The notes under the pieces: generated by a model | What the model was told of the DNA's origin: nothing | The model's database searches: none | The model's input: the letters and a program-made list of their open reading frames with translations, nothing else | Shown: positions 19,811 to 28,266 of the stretch, in pieces | Layout: each line of letters starts with the position of its first letter | Position numbering within the stretch: the first letter of the stretch is position 1 | Made by a program: the position numbers and the translations under genes | NCBI RefSeq assembly: GCF_900100655.1 | Contig: NZ_FNCE01000013.1 | Span: 1 to 48,075 of the forward strand | Direction of reading: 5' to 3' | Source: Limimonas halophila | Lineage (GTDB): Bacteria; Pseudomonadota; Alphaproteobacteria; Kiloniellales; Rhodovibrionaceae | DNA: 48,075 nucleotides

Positions 19811-20833
19811 ATGGCGCTCGATCTCGCGGTGCTGCTCGGCGATCCGCGGCTGCCCTACAGCTACACCGTCGACGGCCGCTTCAGCGACGCGGACCACGCC
19901 GCCGTGGCGCGCTTGAAAGCCGCCCTGGACGCGCTGGACGGCGTCGCCTGCCGCTATCTGGAAGATCACGGGCGCCTGATCGCGGATCTCACCGCGGCGG
20001 CGCCGGATCTGGTTCTCAACTTCTGCAACACGGGCCTGGGCAACGATCCCGCGCGCCAGCTGCACGTGCCAGCGCTGCTGGAGGCCCTGGGCCATCCCTA
20101 CGTCGGCGCCGACGCCCGCGCTCTGGCGGTGTGCCACGACAAGGCGCTGGTGATGGCGGCGGCGGCCGCGCTCGGCATCCCCGTCCCGGCGACGCGGCTG
20201 GTCGACGGGACCGATCCGCCCGCCGACCCCGCGCCGTCGTATCCGGCGATCGTGAAGCCCAACGACGGCGACGGCAGCATCGGCATCACCGCGGGCGCGG
20301 TGGTGCGCACGTCCGACGCCGCGCGCGCCTACCTCGCGGACATGACCGCGAGCACCGGGCGGCGCTGGGCCGTGGTGCAGGCGTGGCTGCCGGGGGCGGA
20401 GTACAGCGTCGCCATGGTGGGCAACCCGGAACCGGGCTTTGCCGAGCTGCCGCCGCTGCAGCTGGATTTCTCGCGCCTGCCGCCGGGTGCGCCGCCCATC
20501 CTGCCGCTGGACGGCAAGATCGACCCGGCCTCGCCCTACTACGGCGGCGTGCGCCTGCTGCCCGCCGATCTCGACGCGGCCGGCCAACGCCAGTTGCGCG
20601 ATCAGTGCGCGCGTGTCTTCGCGCGCCTGGGGTTGCGCGACTACGCCCGCTTCGACTGGCGCGCCGATGCCGCGGGTGTGCGCCACCTGATCGACGTCAA
20701 CGCGCATCCGATGTGGGGCGCCGACGGCATGATGGCCACGATGGCCGGCTTCGCCGGGGACAGCTACGCGGGCTACCTGCGCCGCGTGATCGCCGCCGGC
20801 ACCGCGCGCAACGGGCTCGCCGTGCCGGGCTGA
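19811..20833 (+). CDS. ATP-grasp protein related to D-alanine--D-alanine ligase
   Basis: A 340-residue cytoplasmic protein. The central and C-terminal ATP-grasp lobes are clear: 'YVGADARALAVCHDKAL' (typical ligase helix), 'YPAIVKPNDGDGSIGI' (the P-loop-like K-P strand and Gly-rich loop), 'VQAWLPGAEYSVAMVG' and the metal-binding end 'LIDVNAHPMWGADGMMATMA'. In true D-Ala ligases the last motif is E-V-N-T-x-P-G, and an N-terminal G-G-x-S-x-E motif binds the first D-Ala; neither is canonical here. It is therefore more likely a diverged ATP-grasp ligase with another amino or carboxylic acid substrate than the essential cell-wall enzyme. It follows the binding-protein array with no clear operon link. 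Confidence 0.75.
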   Translation: MALDLAVLLGDPRLPYSYTVDGRFSDADHAAVARLKAALDALDGVACRYLEDHGRLIADLTAAAPDLVLNFCNTGLGNDPARQLHVPALLEALGHPYVGADARALAVCHDKALVMAAAAALGIPVPATRLVDGTDPPADPAPSYPAIVKPNDGDGSIGITAGAVVRTSDAARAYLADMTASTGRRWAVVQAWLPGAEYSVAMVGNPEPGFAELPPLQLDFSRLPPGAPPILPLDGKIDPASPYYGGVRLLPADLDAAGQRQLRDQCARVFARLGLRDYARFDWRADAAGVRHLIDVNAHPMWGADGMMATMAGFAGDSYAGYLRRVIAAGTARNGLAVPG

Positions 20834-20922
20834 CGCCCGGGGCTGCGGCATCGGGCCGCCTTGTGCGCGCGCGTGCGCTCGCCCATCTCCACGCCAGTGA
20901 AAACTGCGAGGAGACGGGGCGC

Positions 20923-21570
20923 ATGCTGCCCAAAACCGCGATGGCCCGCATCTCGGCCAGCGTCTCGCTGGTGTTGCTGGTCGCGCTGCTCGGGTTTGTC
21001 GCTTGGTCGGAATGGTTCGCCGGGTCGGACGCGGAGTCCGGCATCGGCGGGCCGTACGAGCTGGTGAACACCCAGGGCGAGACGGTCACGCCGGCCAGCT
21101 TCGACGGGCAGTACCGGCTGATCTACTTCGGCTACACGCACTGTCCGTCGGTGTGCCCGCAGACGGCCAACGCCATGAGCCGCGCGCTCGACCATCTCGC
21201 GGAGAAGGCGCCGCAGCGCGCCAAGGCCATCACGCCCGTCTTCATCACGATCGATCCTGACCGGGACGATGGCGAGCGCCTCGCCGCGTGGCTGGACAAC
21301 TTCCATCAGCGTTTCGTCGGCCTCACCGGAAGCGACGGCCAGATCCGCCGCGCTGCCGAGCAGTTCCGCGTGACCTACGAAAAGCGCGGGCCCGAGGGCT
21401 TCGAGGAAGGCTCGACGATGGCCGAGCAGGCGAAGGCCAAGGGCTACCTGATGCAGCATTCCTCCTACGTCTTTCTGATGGGGCCGGACGGACAGTACGT
21501 GGACCACGTCTCCACGAACGCGGGCGCGACGCAGATCACGCGCATGCTGACCAAGCACGTGGCGGGGTAG
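20923..21570 (+). CDS. SCO1/SenC family copper chaperone
   Basis: A 215-residue membrane-tethered thioredoxin-fold protein. A single TM helix lies at about residues 10-29. The copper site is C74-P-S-V-C78 in 'YTHCPSVCPQTANAM', with the third ligand H179 in 'YLMQHSSYVFLMGPDG'. SCO proteins deliver copper to the CuA centre of cytochrome c oxidase in the periplasm. No oxidase genes are in this window. The ATG at 20923 follows GAGGAGACGGGGC; the frame is open far upstream but overlaps the ATP-grasp gene in another frame, so the extension is not coding. Confidence 0.93.
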   Translation: MLPKTAMARISASVSLVLLVALLGFVAWSEWFAGSDAESGIGGPYELVNTQGETVTPASFDGQYRLIYFGYTHCPSVCPQTANAMSRALDHLAEKAPQRAKAITPVFITIDPDRDDGERLAAWLDNFHQRFVGLTGSDGQIRRAAEQFRVTYEKRGPEGFEEGSTMAEQAKAKGYLMQHSSYVFLMGPDGQYVDHVSTNAGATQITRMLTKHVAG

Positions 21571-21618
21571 GCGGCCGTGCCGGTGGCGCCGGCGAGCTTG
21601 TGCGCCTATCCTGCGCCC

Positions 21619-22113
21619 ATGATCGAGGCGCCCGTCACCGAAACGCCGCTGGGCTGGCTGGCCGTGACCGCGACGCCGGCGGGCGTGACGTTTGTGGCGC
21701 TGGCGGATTCGGGGGATGCGGCGCGGGCGGCCGTCGCGCGCGCCGGGCCGGCCGTAAGCGGCGACGCCAGCCGCGCCGCGCTCGACGCCGTGGCGGCGGC
21801 GCTGCGGAGCGGCCGCGCGCTGCCCGATCTGGCGTGCGCCGCGCGCGGCACCGCCTTTCAGCACACCGTCTGGGACGCGCTGCGCGCGGTCCCGCCCGGC
21901 GAGACCCGCAGCTACGCCGAGCTTGCCGCCGCCATCGGCCGGCCGGGCGCGCACCGCGCCGTCGCGCGCGCCTGTGCATCCAACCCGGTGGCGCTGCTGA
22001 TCCCGTGCCACCGCGCCGTGCGGCGCGACGGCGGCCTGGGCGGCTACCGCTGGGGGCTGGCGCGCAAGCGCGCGCTGCTGGCCCGCGAAGGGGCGCTGGC
22101 GCCCGCGGCATGA
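21619..22113 (+). CDS. ogt: Methylated-DNA--protein-cysteine methyltransferase
   Basis: A 164-residue DNA-repair protein that removes alkyl groups from O6 of guanine by transfer to its own cysteine. The active site 'LIPCHRAVRRDGGLGGYRWG' holds C130 in the P-C-H-R motif. 'FQHTVWDALRAVPPGETRSY' and 'RAVARACASNP' are the usual helix-turn-helix and arginine-finger segments. There is no Ada-type N-terminal regulatory domain. The ATG at 21619 is preferred to a GTG at 21577. Its stop overlaps the start of the next gene by four bases (ATGA), so the two are co-translated. Confidence 0.92.
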   Translation: MIEAPVTETPLGWLAVTATPAGVTFVALADSGDAARAAVARAGPAVSGDASRAALDAVAAALRSGRALPDLACAARGTAFQHTVWDALRAVPPGETRSYAELAAAIGRPGAHRAVARACASNPVALLIPCHRAVRRDGGLGGYRWGLARKRALLAREGALAPAA

Positions 22114-22808
22114 CGCGCGAGGTCCACCAGCTCGACCTGGGCGACCGGACGGTGCCGCTGCTGGTCGCCAGCCATCCCAACGCCAAGCGCATCGGCCTGC
22201 GCGTCGACCGCGGCGACGGCCGCGTGCGCGTGACCATCCCGCGCGGCGCCCGCGTCGCCGACGGCCTGCGCTTCGCCAAGGCGCGCACGGCCTGGCTGCG
22301 CCGCCACCTGGACGCCATCCCCGAGACCGTCCCGCTGGTGGACGGCACGCGCGTGCCCGTCCTGGGGCGCGAGCACGTCATCCGCCACGAACCGGACGGC
22401 CGCTTCGGCGTGCGCCGCGAGGACGGCGTGCTGCGCGTTTCCGGGGCGGCGGACCACGTGCCCCGGCGCGTCACCGACCACCTCAAGCGCGAGGCGCGCG
22501 CCGCCATCCGGCCGCAGGTGCAGGCCTACGCCGCGCGCATCGGCCACACGCCGGGGCGCATCAGCGTGCGCGACACGCGCAGCCGCTGGGGCAGTTGCTC
22601 CGCGCGCGGCGAGCTGTCGTTTTCCTGGCGGCTGGTCCTGGCGCCCGAGCCGGTGTTGACCTACCTCGTGGTGCACGAGGTCGCGCACCTGCGCCACCGC
22701 GACCACGGCCCCGGCTTCTGGTCGCTCGTGCGCGGGCTCATGCCCGAGGCCGACGCCCAGCGGCGCTGGCTGCGCGAGAACGGGTCCCGCCTGTTCGCCT
22801 ACCGCTAA
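22110..22808 (+). CDS. YgjP-like/SprT-type zinc metallopeptidase
   Basis: A 232-residue protein of the YgjP-like metallopeptidase family (formerly DUF45). The zinc site 'VVHEVAHLRHRDHGPGFW' (HEVAH at 189-193) is preceded by the family hallmark 'DTRSRWGSCSARGELSFSWR'. An N-terminal beta-rich domain carries 'KRIGLRVDR'. No signal peptide, so it is presumably cytoplasmic. The substrate of these proteins is not established. It overlaps ogt by four bases and is followed 19 bases later by the efflux gene, so all three may share a transcript. Confidence 0.9.
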   Translation: MTREVHQLDLGDRTVPLLVASHPNAKRIGLRVDRGDGRVRVTIPRGARVADGLRFAKARTAWLRRHLDAIPETVPLVDGTRVPVLGREHVIRHEPDGRFGVRREDGVLRVSGAADHVPRRVTDHLKREARAAIRPQVQAYAARIGHTPGRISVRDTRSRWGSCSARGELSFSWRLVLAPEPVLTYLVVHEVAHLRHRDHGPGFWSLVRGLMPEADAQRRWLRENGSRLFAYR

Positions 22809-22827
22809 CCCATCCCGACGAGGCTTC

Positions 22828-24030
22828 ATGTCGGCTCGCCCCGACCGCGGCCCGGCGGTCGTGCTGCTCACGATGCTGGTCGCGCTCGGCCCCATCTCGA
22901 CGGACCTCTACCTGCCCTCGCTCCCGGCGATCCGGGCGGCCTTCGCCGTCTCGGCGGGCACGGCGCAGCTGACGCTGTCCGTCTTCATGGCCGGCTTCGC
23001 CGTCAGCCAGCTCGTCTACGGGCCGGTGTCCGACCGCTTCGGCCGCCGTCCGGCGCTGCTGGGCGGGCTGGCGCTCTACCTGGGAGCGACGCTGGCGTGC
23101 GCGCTGGCGGGCAGCATCGGCCAGCTGATCGCGGCGCGCTTCGTTCAGGCGTTGGGGGCGTGCGCCGGGCCGGTGCTGGCGCGCGCCACGGTGCGCGACG
23201 TCTTCGACCGCCAGCGCGGGGCCGAGGTGCTGGCGTACATGACGATGGCGATGGCGCTCGCGCCGGCGCTGGGGCCGATGGCGGGCGGCTACCTGCAAGT
23301 GGCCTTCGGCTGGCGCGCGGCCTTCGCCGCGCTGCTCGCCTTCGCCGTGCTGCTGACGGCGGGCGTGCTGTGGATCCTGCCGGAAACCAACGCGCACCGC
23401 GACGCCAGCGCCACCGATCCGGTACGCATCCTGGCGAACTATCGCCGTTTGGTGCGCGATTCGGTCTACCGCGGCTACGTCGTGACGCTGACCTGTACCT
23501 TCGCCGGGCTGTTCGCCTTCGTCTCGGGGGCGTCGTTCACGCTGATCGAGGGCTACGGCCTCAGCCCGGATCAGTTCGCGCTCTCCTTCGCCGTCGTGGT
23601 CGTCGGCTACATGATTGGCACCTTCCTGACCGGCCGACTGACGCGGCGGCTGGGCACGGACCGGCTGATCGCGCTCGGCGTGGGCGCGAACGTGCTCGGC
23701 GGCGCAGGCATGGTCGGACTGGTGGCGGCGGGTGTCGGCGGCGCGCCCGCCATCGTCGCCTGTCAGGCGGTCTACATGCTGGGCGCGGGGCTGGTGCTGC
23801 CGAACAGCATGGCGGGCGCGGTGGGTCCGTACCCGCGCATGGCGGGCAGCGCATCGGCCCTGCTGGGCTTCGTGCAGATGGGCTTCGCCGGGATCGTGGG
23901 CGTCGGCGTGGGGCAGCTCGCGGACGGGTCGGGGCTGGCCATGGCCAGCGCGGTGGCGCTCGCCGGGGTGGCGGCGGCCGTCACCTTCCGCCGCCACGTG
24001 CGTCGCGGGCGTGCGTCAGCCGCCGCGTGA
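22828..24030 (+). CDS. Bcr/CflA family multidrug efflux transporter (MFS)
   Basis: A 400-residue inner-membrane transporter with about 12 hydrophobic segments. The N-terminus 'LGPISTDLYLPSLPAIRAAF' and loop 2-3 motif A 'GPVSDRFGRRPALLGG' are the Bcr/CflA drug:H+ antiporter signatures. 'ARFVQALGACAGPVLARATV' is the family's TM4 motif. It should export small hydrophobic drugs or metabolites using the proton gradient; the specific substrate cannot be told. The C-terminus is short and arginine-rich. The ATG at 22828 has only a weak ribosome site (GACGAGG). Confidence 0.92.
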   Translation: MSARPDRGPAVVLLTMLVALGPISTDLYLPSLPAIRAAFAVSAGTAQLTLSVFMAGFAVSQLVYGPVSDRFGRRPALLGGLALYLGATLACALAGSIGQLIAARFVQALGACAGPVLARATVRDVFDRQRGAEVLAYMTMAMALAPALGPMAGGYLQVAFGWRAAFAALLAFAVLLTAGVLWILPETNAHRDASATDPVRILANYRRLVRDSVYRGYVVTLTCTFAGLFAFVSGASFTLIEGYGLSPDQFALSFAVVVVGYMIGTFLTGRLTRRLGTDRLIALGVGANVLGGAGMVGLVAAGVGGAPAIVACQAVYMLGAGLVLPNSMAGAVGPYPRMAGSASALLGFVQMGFAGIVGVGVGQLADGSGLAMASAVALAGVAAAVTFRRHVRRGRASAAA

Positions 24031-24053
24031 CAGGCGCCCGGGCATCCCACCGT

Positions 24054-24113
24054 CCAATATCTCGAATTTGATTAAAATATATTTGGTTAACGAGCTTAAA
24101 TTCATTTTAGCTT
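24054..24113 (+). promoter_or_regulatory. AT-rich promoter region with operator-like dyad
   Basis: A 60-base AT-rich island in the 151-base gap before a small unknown gene. It contains TTGATT and several TATA-like runs, suitable for a promoter. An interrupted palindrome AGCT-t-AAAT-tc-ATTT-t-AGCT (24093-24112) looks like a regulator binding site or a short hairpin. Its base composition resembles the leaders of binding proteins 2-4, but I see no copy of their CAATC-N5-GATTG dyad. Confidence 0.45.
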
Positions 24114-24181
24114 GTCCGGTTCCGACACCAACGGTAAATTTCAGTATACCTTCGGGTGACGGTTCTGCAACTGAGAGGAAC

Positions 24182-24466
24182 ATGTTTCGTATGGGTGGGG
24201 AGCACATCGAAACCGGCGCCGCCGAGAATTCCGGCACGAACGACAACGTGGTCGAGGTGTCGTTCGACCGGCCCCGGCGGGAGACCGCCGCGCCGACGCC
24301 TGCGGGCGGCGAGACTCCCCAGGACGAGGCCAAGGCCATCAAGGCCTGCCTGCGCCACCTGCAGGAGCAGGCGGCCGCCATCGACGAGCGCATGGCCGCG
24401 CAGCTGATCGGCGCCGCCGCGCAGGCCATCGGGGAGGACGCCCAGGGCGGCAGCCGGCGGCCGTAA
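24182..24466 (+). CDS. Small protein of unknown function
   Basis: A 94-residue acidic protein that I do not recognise. The N-terminal half is polar and likely disordered ('GAAENSGTNDNVVEVSFDRP'). The C-terminal half (about 48-87) is predicted helical, with a cysteine in 'AIKACLRHLQEQAAAIDERM'. No signal peptide or membrane segment. The ATG at 24182 is preceded by GAGAGGAAC, a good ribosome site, and by the AT-rich promoter region. Both support a real gene despite its size. An internal ATG at residue 4 is an alternative start. It converges on the next unknown gene with 25 bases between the stops. Confidence 0.6.
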   Translation: MFRMGGEHIETGAAENSGTNDNVVEVSFDRPRRETAAPTPAGGETPQDEAKAIKACLRHLQEQAAAIDERMAAQLIGAAAQAIGEDAQGGSRRP

Positions 24467-24491
24467 ATTCGCCCGCCGGCGCCGGGCCGCC

Positions 24492-25013
24492 TCAGGCGTC
24501 GCCGTGGTGGTTGTGGCCGCCGGCCTGGGCGCTCGCGGCCTCGCCCGGCTCGGCGGACTCGTCCGCCACGCCCTCGACCTGCACGTTGCCGCGCCGCATC
24601 TCGTCCAGGAGCGCGCGCAGGCCCGCATCCAGTTCCGCGTGGCGCTGGCGCTCGGCCTCCAGCGCCTTGGTCGCGCCCGTGTCGGGCATGCCCTCGCCGT
24701 TGCCCATGTCCAGGGCCGAGGCCAGGTAGCGCGCCTTCGCCTTGGCTGCTTTTTCCACCAGCGCCTGGACCTCGTGCGGCGAGACCTTCACCAGCGTCTG
24801 GTTGATCTGCGCGCGTTCCGTGCTGCGGATCATCATGTCCAGCCCCCGAAGGTACTCCTGCATGCGCAGGCGGTCGTCGCTGCGCCGCGGGGCCGCGTCC
24901 GTTTCCGGGATGTCGGGGGCGTCCTCGGTGGCGCCGAAGCCACCGGAGAGCAGGCTCATGAGCGTGCCGCGCTTGCCGTTGCGTTCGGTGTCGAAAAGGC
25001 TGGTCACCGCCAT
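24492..25013 (-). CDS. Hypothetical protein with helical core and His-rich C-terminus
   Basis: A 173-residue acidic protein I cannot assign to a family. Residues 40-130 are strongly helical ('RLRMQEYLRGLDMMIRSTER', 'VSPHEVQALVEKAAKAKARY') and may form a coiled coil. The tail 'AQAGGHNHHGDA' contains a histidine cluster that could bind metal. No signal peptide or membrane helix. The ATG at 25013 follows GAGGGAGGA at good spacing, and codon use matches the neighbours. Its promoter should lie in 25014-25100, divergent from the phosphatase gene. Confidence 0.65.
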   Translation of the reverse strand: MAVTSLFDTERNGKRGTLMSLLSGGFGATEDAPDIPETDAAPRRSDDRLRMQEYLRGLDMMIRSTERAQINQTLVKVSPHEVQALVEKAAKAKARYLASALDMGNGEGMPDTGATKALEAERQRHAELDAGLRALLDEMRRGNVQVEGVADESAEPGEAASAQAGGHNHHGDA

Positions 25014-25271
25014 CGTCGCGTCCTCCCTCGCCCGGACCGGGGCTTTGCGGGATCAAGTGACCGGGACACAGCAAATCCCGTGCCATAAAGGGCGGGGGCG
25101 CGACTCGGTTGCGACCCGGAGGCCGGCGAGCGCGCGCCCCGGTGCGCGGCAGATTCCGCTCCCACCGGGCGGCAAGCTTTGCAGGGTGGAGATGGGGAAC
25201 CCTCTGGCGCGCGTGCGGTGCCGCGCCTATCTCCGCACCAGCGGCAGAAGTTCACGCACAGCGGACGGGTC

Positions 25272-25802
25272 ATGCTCCCTTATCACCTGACGGTCTGCGG
25301 GCTCGACGAGCTGGACGGCCACGCGGAAACCGGCGTCAGCCACGTGATCTCCATCATCGATCCGGAAGAGCCGACGCCGGCCGTGCTGCGCGACTACCCG
25401 GAGCTGCGCGAGCACTGGGTGCTGCGCTTCCACGACGTCTCGCGCGCCATCCCCGGCGCGCGGGCGCCCCAGGCCGCCGACGTGGCCGACCTCCTGGCGG
25501 TGGGCGCGCAGCTCGCGGAATCGCGGCCGTCGCACCTGCTGGTGCACTGTCACGCGGGGGTGTCGCGCTCCGCCGCCGCGGCCGTGATCCTCATGGCGCG
25601 CGAGGCACCGGGGCGCGAGCGCGAGGCTTTCGAGACGGTCTACCGCCTGCGCCCCATCGCCGCGCCCAACCAGCGCATGATCAAGCTGGCCGACGCGGCG
25701 CTGGAGCGCGGCGGCGCCCTCAGCCGCGCGCTCGACACCTCGCTGGCCGACCGCCTGCACCTGCGCCGGCCGCGCATGTTCCAGACGCTGTTCGGGCGCT
25801 GA
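25272..25802 (+). CDS. Protein tyrosine/dual-specificity phosphatase-like protein
   Basis: A 176-residue cytoplasmic protein with the cysteine-phosphatase P-loop 'VHCHAGVSRSAAAAVILMAR' (C93, R99 in H-C-x5-R-S). The general-acid aspartate is probably in 'LRFHDVSRAIPG', and the N-terminal strand 'VSHVISIIDPEE' fits the tyrosine-phosphatase-like families of alphaproteobacteria. It removes phosphate from protein tyrosine or a related substrate; the partner is unknown. The ATG at 25272 is chosen because the longer frame from 25179 adds unlikely sequence. Single gene, 83 bases before the peroxidase gene. Confidence 0.85.
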   Translation: MLPYHLTVCGLDELDGHAETGVSHVISIIDPEEPTPAVLRDYPELREHWVLRFHDVSRAIPGARAPQAADVADLLAVGAQLAESRPSHLLVHCHAGVSRSAAAAVILMAREAPGREREAFETVYRLRPIAAPNQRMIKLADAALERGGALSRALDTSLADRLHLRRPRMFQTLFGR

Positions 25803-25885
25803 TCCCGCAATCCGCCCGGGTTTGGCACGGCGCCGCGGCGCCCGCATGCTAACCCCGCACCCGCGCTGCCACGATGGGAGCCACG

Positions 25886-26365
25886 ATGTCCGCGCATGAC
25901 TTCACCTTTTCCGGCCTGGACGGCGGCGACCTCAACCTCGCGATCTTCAAGGGCCGTGCCGTGCTGCTGGCGAACACCGCCACGGAATGCGGTTATGCCC
26001 CCCAGTTGCGTGAGCTGCAGAAGCTCTACGACACCTACGGCGACCGCGGCTTCATGGTCGTGGCCGTGCCGTCCAACGACTTCGGCGAGCAGGAGCCGCT
26101 GGAAGGCGCGGCCATCCGCGAGCATTGCGAAACGCATCACGCCGTCACCTTCCCCATGACGGGCAAGGAGCACGTCATCGGCCAGCAGGCGCACCCCTTC
26201 TTCCGCTGGATCGAGGACGAGGTGGGCGAGGCCGCGATGCCGCGCTGGAACTTCCACAAGTACCTGCTTGATCCCGAGGGGGAGTTGGTGGGCGCCTGGC
26301 CCAGTTCGGTCGAGCCCACGAGCGCGGAGATCACCGGCGCGATCGAGGACGTGCTGCCGCGCTGA
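25886..26365 (+). CDS. Glutathione peroxidase-family thiol peroxidase
   Basis: A 159-residue thioredoxin-fold peroxidase that reduces hydroperoxides. The peroxidatic cysteine C35 is in 'LLANTATECGYAPQLRELQ', replacing selenocysteine. 'VVAVPSNDFGEQEP' carries the usual F-x-x-Q-E-P box with the catalytic glutamine, and 'MPRWNFHKYLLD' the tryptophan and W-N-F-x-K-F/Y-L motif. All tetrad elements seem present. The ATG at 25886 has GGGAG five bases upstream; the ATG at 25874 lacks such a site. No signal peptide. The flavoprotein gene follows after 26 bases and may be co-transcribed. Confidence 0.93.
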   Translation: MSAHDFTFSGLDGGDLNLAIFKGRAVLLANTATECGYAPQLRELQKLYDTYGDRGFMVVAVPSNDFGEQEPLEGAAIREHCETHHAVTFPMTGKEHVIGQQAHPFFRWIEDEVGEAAMPRWNFHKYLLDPEGELVGAWPSSVEPTSAEITGAIEDVLPR

Positions 26366-26391
26366 CCCGCCCACCGCTGGAGCCGACGGTT

Positions 26392-27573
26392 ATGCGTCAG
26401 GCCGACGTGATCGTGCTGGGCGGCGGCGCCGCCGGGCTGATGTGCGCGCTCACCGCCGGGCAGGCGGGCGCAGACGTGGTCGTCATCGACCACGCGAAAA
26501 AGCTCGGCACCAAGATCCTCATCGCGGGCGGTGGGCGCTGCAACTTCACCAACCTGGAAGTTGCGCCCGAGCGCTTCATCTGCGCCAACCCGCATTTCCC
26601 CAAGTCGGCGTTGTCGCGCTACACGCAGTGGGACTTCATCGACCTCGTCCAGCGCCACGGCGTGCCCTACCACGAAAAGAAGCTGGGGCAGCTGTTCTGC
26701 GACGACACCGCCCAGCGCATCCTCGACCTGCTGCTCGCGGAGTGCGCGGCCGGCGGGGTCGACTTCATCACCGGGGAGGCGGTCACGGCCGTCGAGGGCG
26801 GCGAGCGCTTCCGCGTTGCGACCGAGCAGCACCACGTCGCCGCGCCGCGGCTGGTCATCGCCACGGGCGCGCCCTCGGTGCCCAAGACGGGGGCAACGGG
26901 CTTCGCCTACGATCTGGCGCGGCAGTTCGGGCTGGGGATCGTGGAACCGCGCCCCGGCCTCGTGCCGTTGCGCCTGGCCGAGGACACGCGCCCGCTGGCG
27001 AAATCCTTGAGCGGCGTCGCCGTGCCTAGCGAGGCGCGCAGCGAGCGCATGGCCTTCCACGAGAACGTCCTCTTCACCCACCGCGGCGTGTCCGGGCCGG
27101 CGGTGCTCCAGGCGTCCAGCTACTGGCGCCCCGGCGAGCCGCTGACGCTCGACCTGCTGCCGGATGTGGGCGACCCCGACCACCTCGTCGCCCGCAAGCG
27201 CGCCCGGCCGCGCGCGGAACTCAAGACGGTGCTGGGGGAGGTGCTGCCCAACCGCATGGCCGAGCGGCTGTGCGACCACCTGCTCGGCAACGCGCGCCTG
27301 GGCCAGCTCAAGGACAAGGAGCTGCGGCGCACGCTCGCGCGGCTCAAGCAGTGGACGCTCACGCCCGAGGCGACCGAGGGCTACGCCAAGGCCGAGGTCA
27401 CGGTCGGCGGCATCGCCACCGACGAGCTGAACCAGCGCACGATGGAGGCCCACAAGGTCCCCGGCCTCCACGTCATCGGCGAGGCCGTCGACGTCACCGG
27501 CTGGCTGGGCGGCTACAACTTCCAGTGGGCCTGGTCGAGCGGGTGGGCCGCCGGTCACGCTGCGGCGAATTAA
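26392..27573 (+). CDS. HI0933/YhiN-family FAD-dependent oxidoreductase
   Basis: A 393-residue flavoprotein. The FAD dinucleotide-binding motif 'VIVLGGGAAGLMCALTAGQA' is at the N-terminus. The family hallmark 'GTKILIAGGGRCNFTNLEV' follows at about residues 40-58, and the C-terminal flavin strand 'GLHVIGEAVDVTGWLGGYNF' closes it. These proteins are widespread BaiN-like flavoproteins without a settled substrate. Cytoplasmic. 'VTVGGIATDELNQRTMEAHK' is the conserved T-x-G-G-V/I segment before the last domain. Length is normal. Confidence 0.93.
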   Translation: MRQADVIVLGGGAAGLMCALTAGQAGADVVVIDHAKKLGTKILIAGGGRCNFTNLEVAPERFICANPHFPKSALSRYTQWDFIDLVQRHGVPYHEKKLGQLFCDDTAQRILDLLLAECAAGGVDFITGEAVTAVEGGERFRVATEQHHVAAPRLVIATGAPSVPKTGATGFAYDLARQFGLGIVEPRPGLVPLRLAEDTRPLAKSLSGVAVPSEARSERMAFHENVLFTHRGVSGPAVLQASSYWRPGEPLTLDLLPDVGDPDHLVARKRARPRAELKTVLGEVLPNRMAERLCDHLLGNARLGQLKDKELRRTLARLKQWTLTPEATEGYAKAEVTVGGIATDELNQRTMEAHKVPGLHVIGEAVDVTGWLGGYNFQWAWSSGWAAGHAAAN

Positions 27574-27707
27574 CCCCATCCCTCATTCGACACCGGGGTC
27601 CCGGCCCGGCGGATGGGGCGCCCTGTTTTCGGGCGTTTGCATGCGGTGCCGCGGCCGGCCGACGGGTGCTGGTGATGGCGACGGCCAGCGGGTGTTCGGG
27701 AGGCTGT

Positions 27708-28247
27708 ATGCCGGATCGGCCAACCGTTTCGCGCGAGCTGCTCGCCACCGTCCCGATCGCGCTGGTGGGCGGCGTGCTGCACTTTGCCTTCGAATGGGCC
27801 GGCGGATGGCCGCCGCTCGCCGTCTTTGCGGCGGTCAACGAATCGGTCTGGGAGCACCTGAAGATCGCGTTTTGGCCGGCGGCCGCCTGGGCGCTCGGCG
27901 AGGCGGCCGTCCTGCGCTGCGGGGGCGCCGCCTTCTGGGGTGCGCGGGGGGTCGGGCTGTTCGCCATCCCGCTGCTGATTGCCCTGGTCTTCTACGCCTA
28001 CACGGCCGTGCTCGGCCACCACGTCCTGGGAATCGACCTCGCGCTCTTCGTCGCCGCCATCGCGGCCGGCCAGACGCTGTCCGCCGCCCTTATCGGGGCC
28101 GCCCGGGCGAGCCGGGCCGTCCGGGTGGCGGGCTGTGCGCTGCTCGTCGTTCAGCTTGCGGCGTTCGCGTCCCTGACGTACGCGCCGCCGGATCTCGTGC
28201 TGTTCGACGCGCCGAGCGCGAGCGCGTGGACGCTCTCGGCGAAATGA
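27708..28247 (+). CDS. DUF6512 family integral membrane protein
   Basis: A 179-residue membrane protein with about five hydrophobic segments. The signature 'FAAVNESVWEHLKIAFWPAA' near residue 45 is the hallmark of DUF6512, whose function is unknown. The ATG at 27708 follows CGGGAGG; an ATG at 27675 is in frame but has no such site. It stands alone, 134 bases after the flavoprotein gene, and converges on the V-ATPase A gene with 19 bases between the stops. Confidence 0.8.
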   Translation: MPDRPTVSRELLATVPIALVGGVLHFAFEWAGGWPPLAVFAAVNESVWEHLKIAFWPAAAWALGEAAVLRCGGAAFWGARGVGLFAIPLLIALVFYAYTAVLGHHVLGIDLALFVAAIAAGQTLSAALIGAARASRAVRVAGCALLVVQLAAFASLTYAPPDLVLFDAPSASAWTLSAK

Positions 28248-28266
28248 CGCTCGCACGCGCCGCGCC

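Noticed and set aside
24031-24181. AT-rich gap as a possible horizontally acquired island or attachment site
   Set aside because: Only about 60 bases are AT-rich, the flanking genes have normal codon use, and no integrase or direct repeat is present; a promoter region is the simpler reading.
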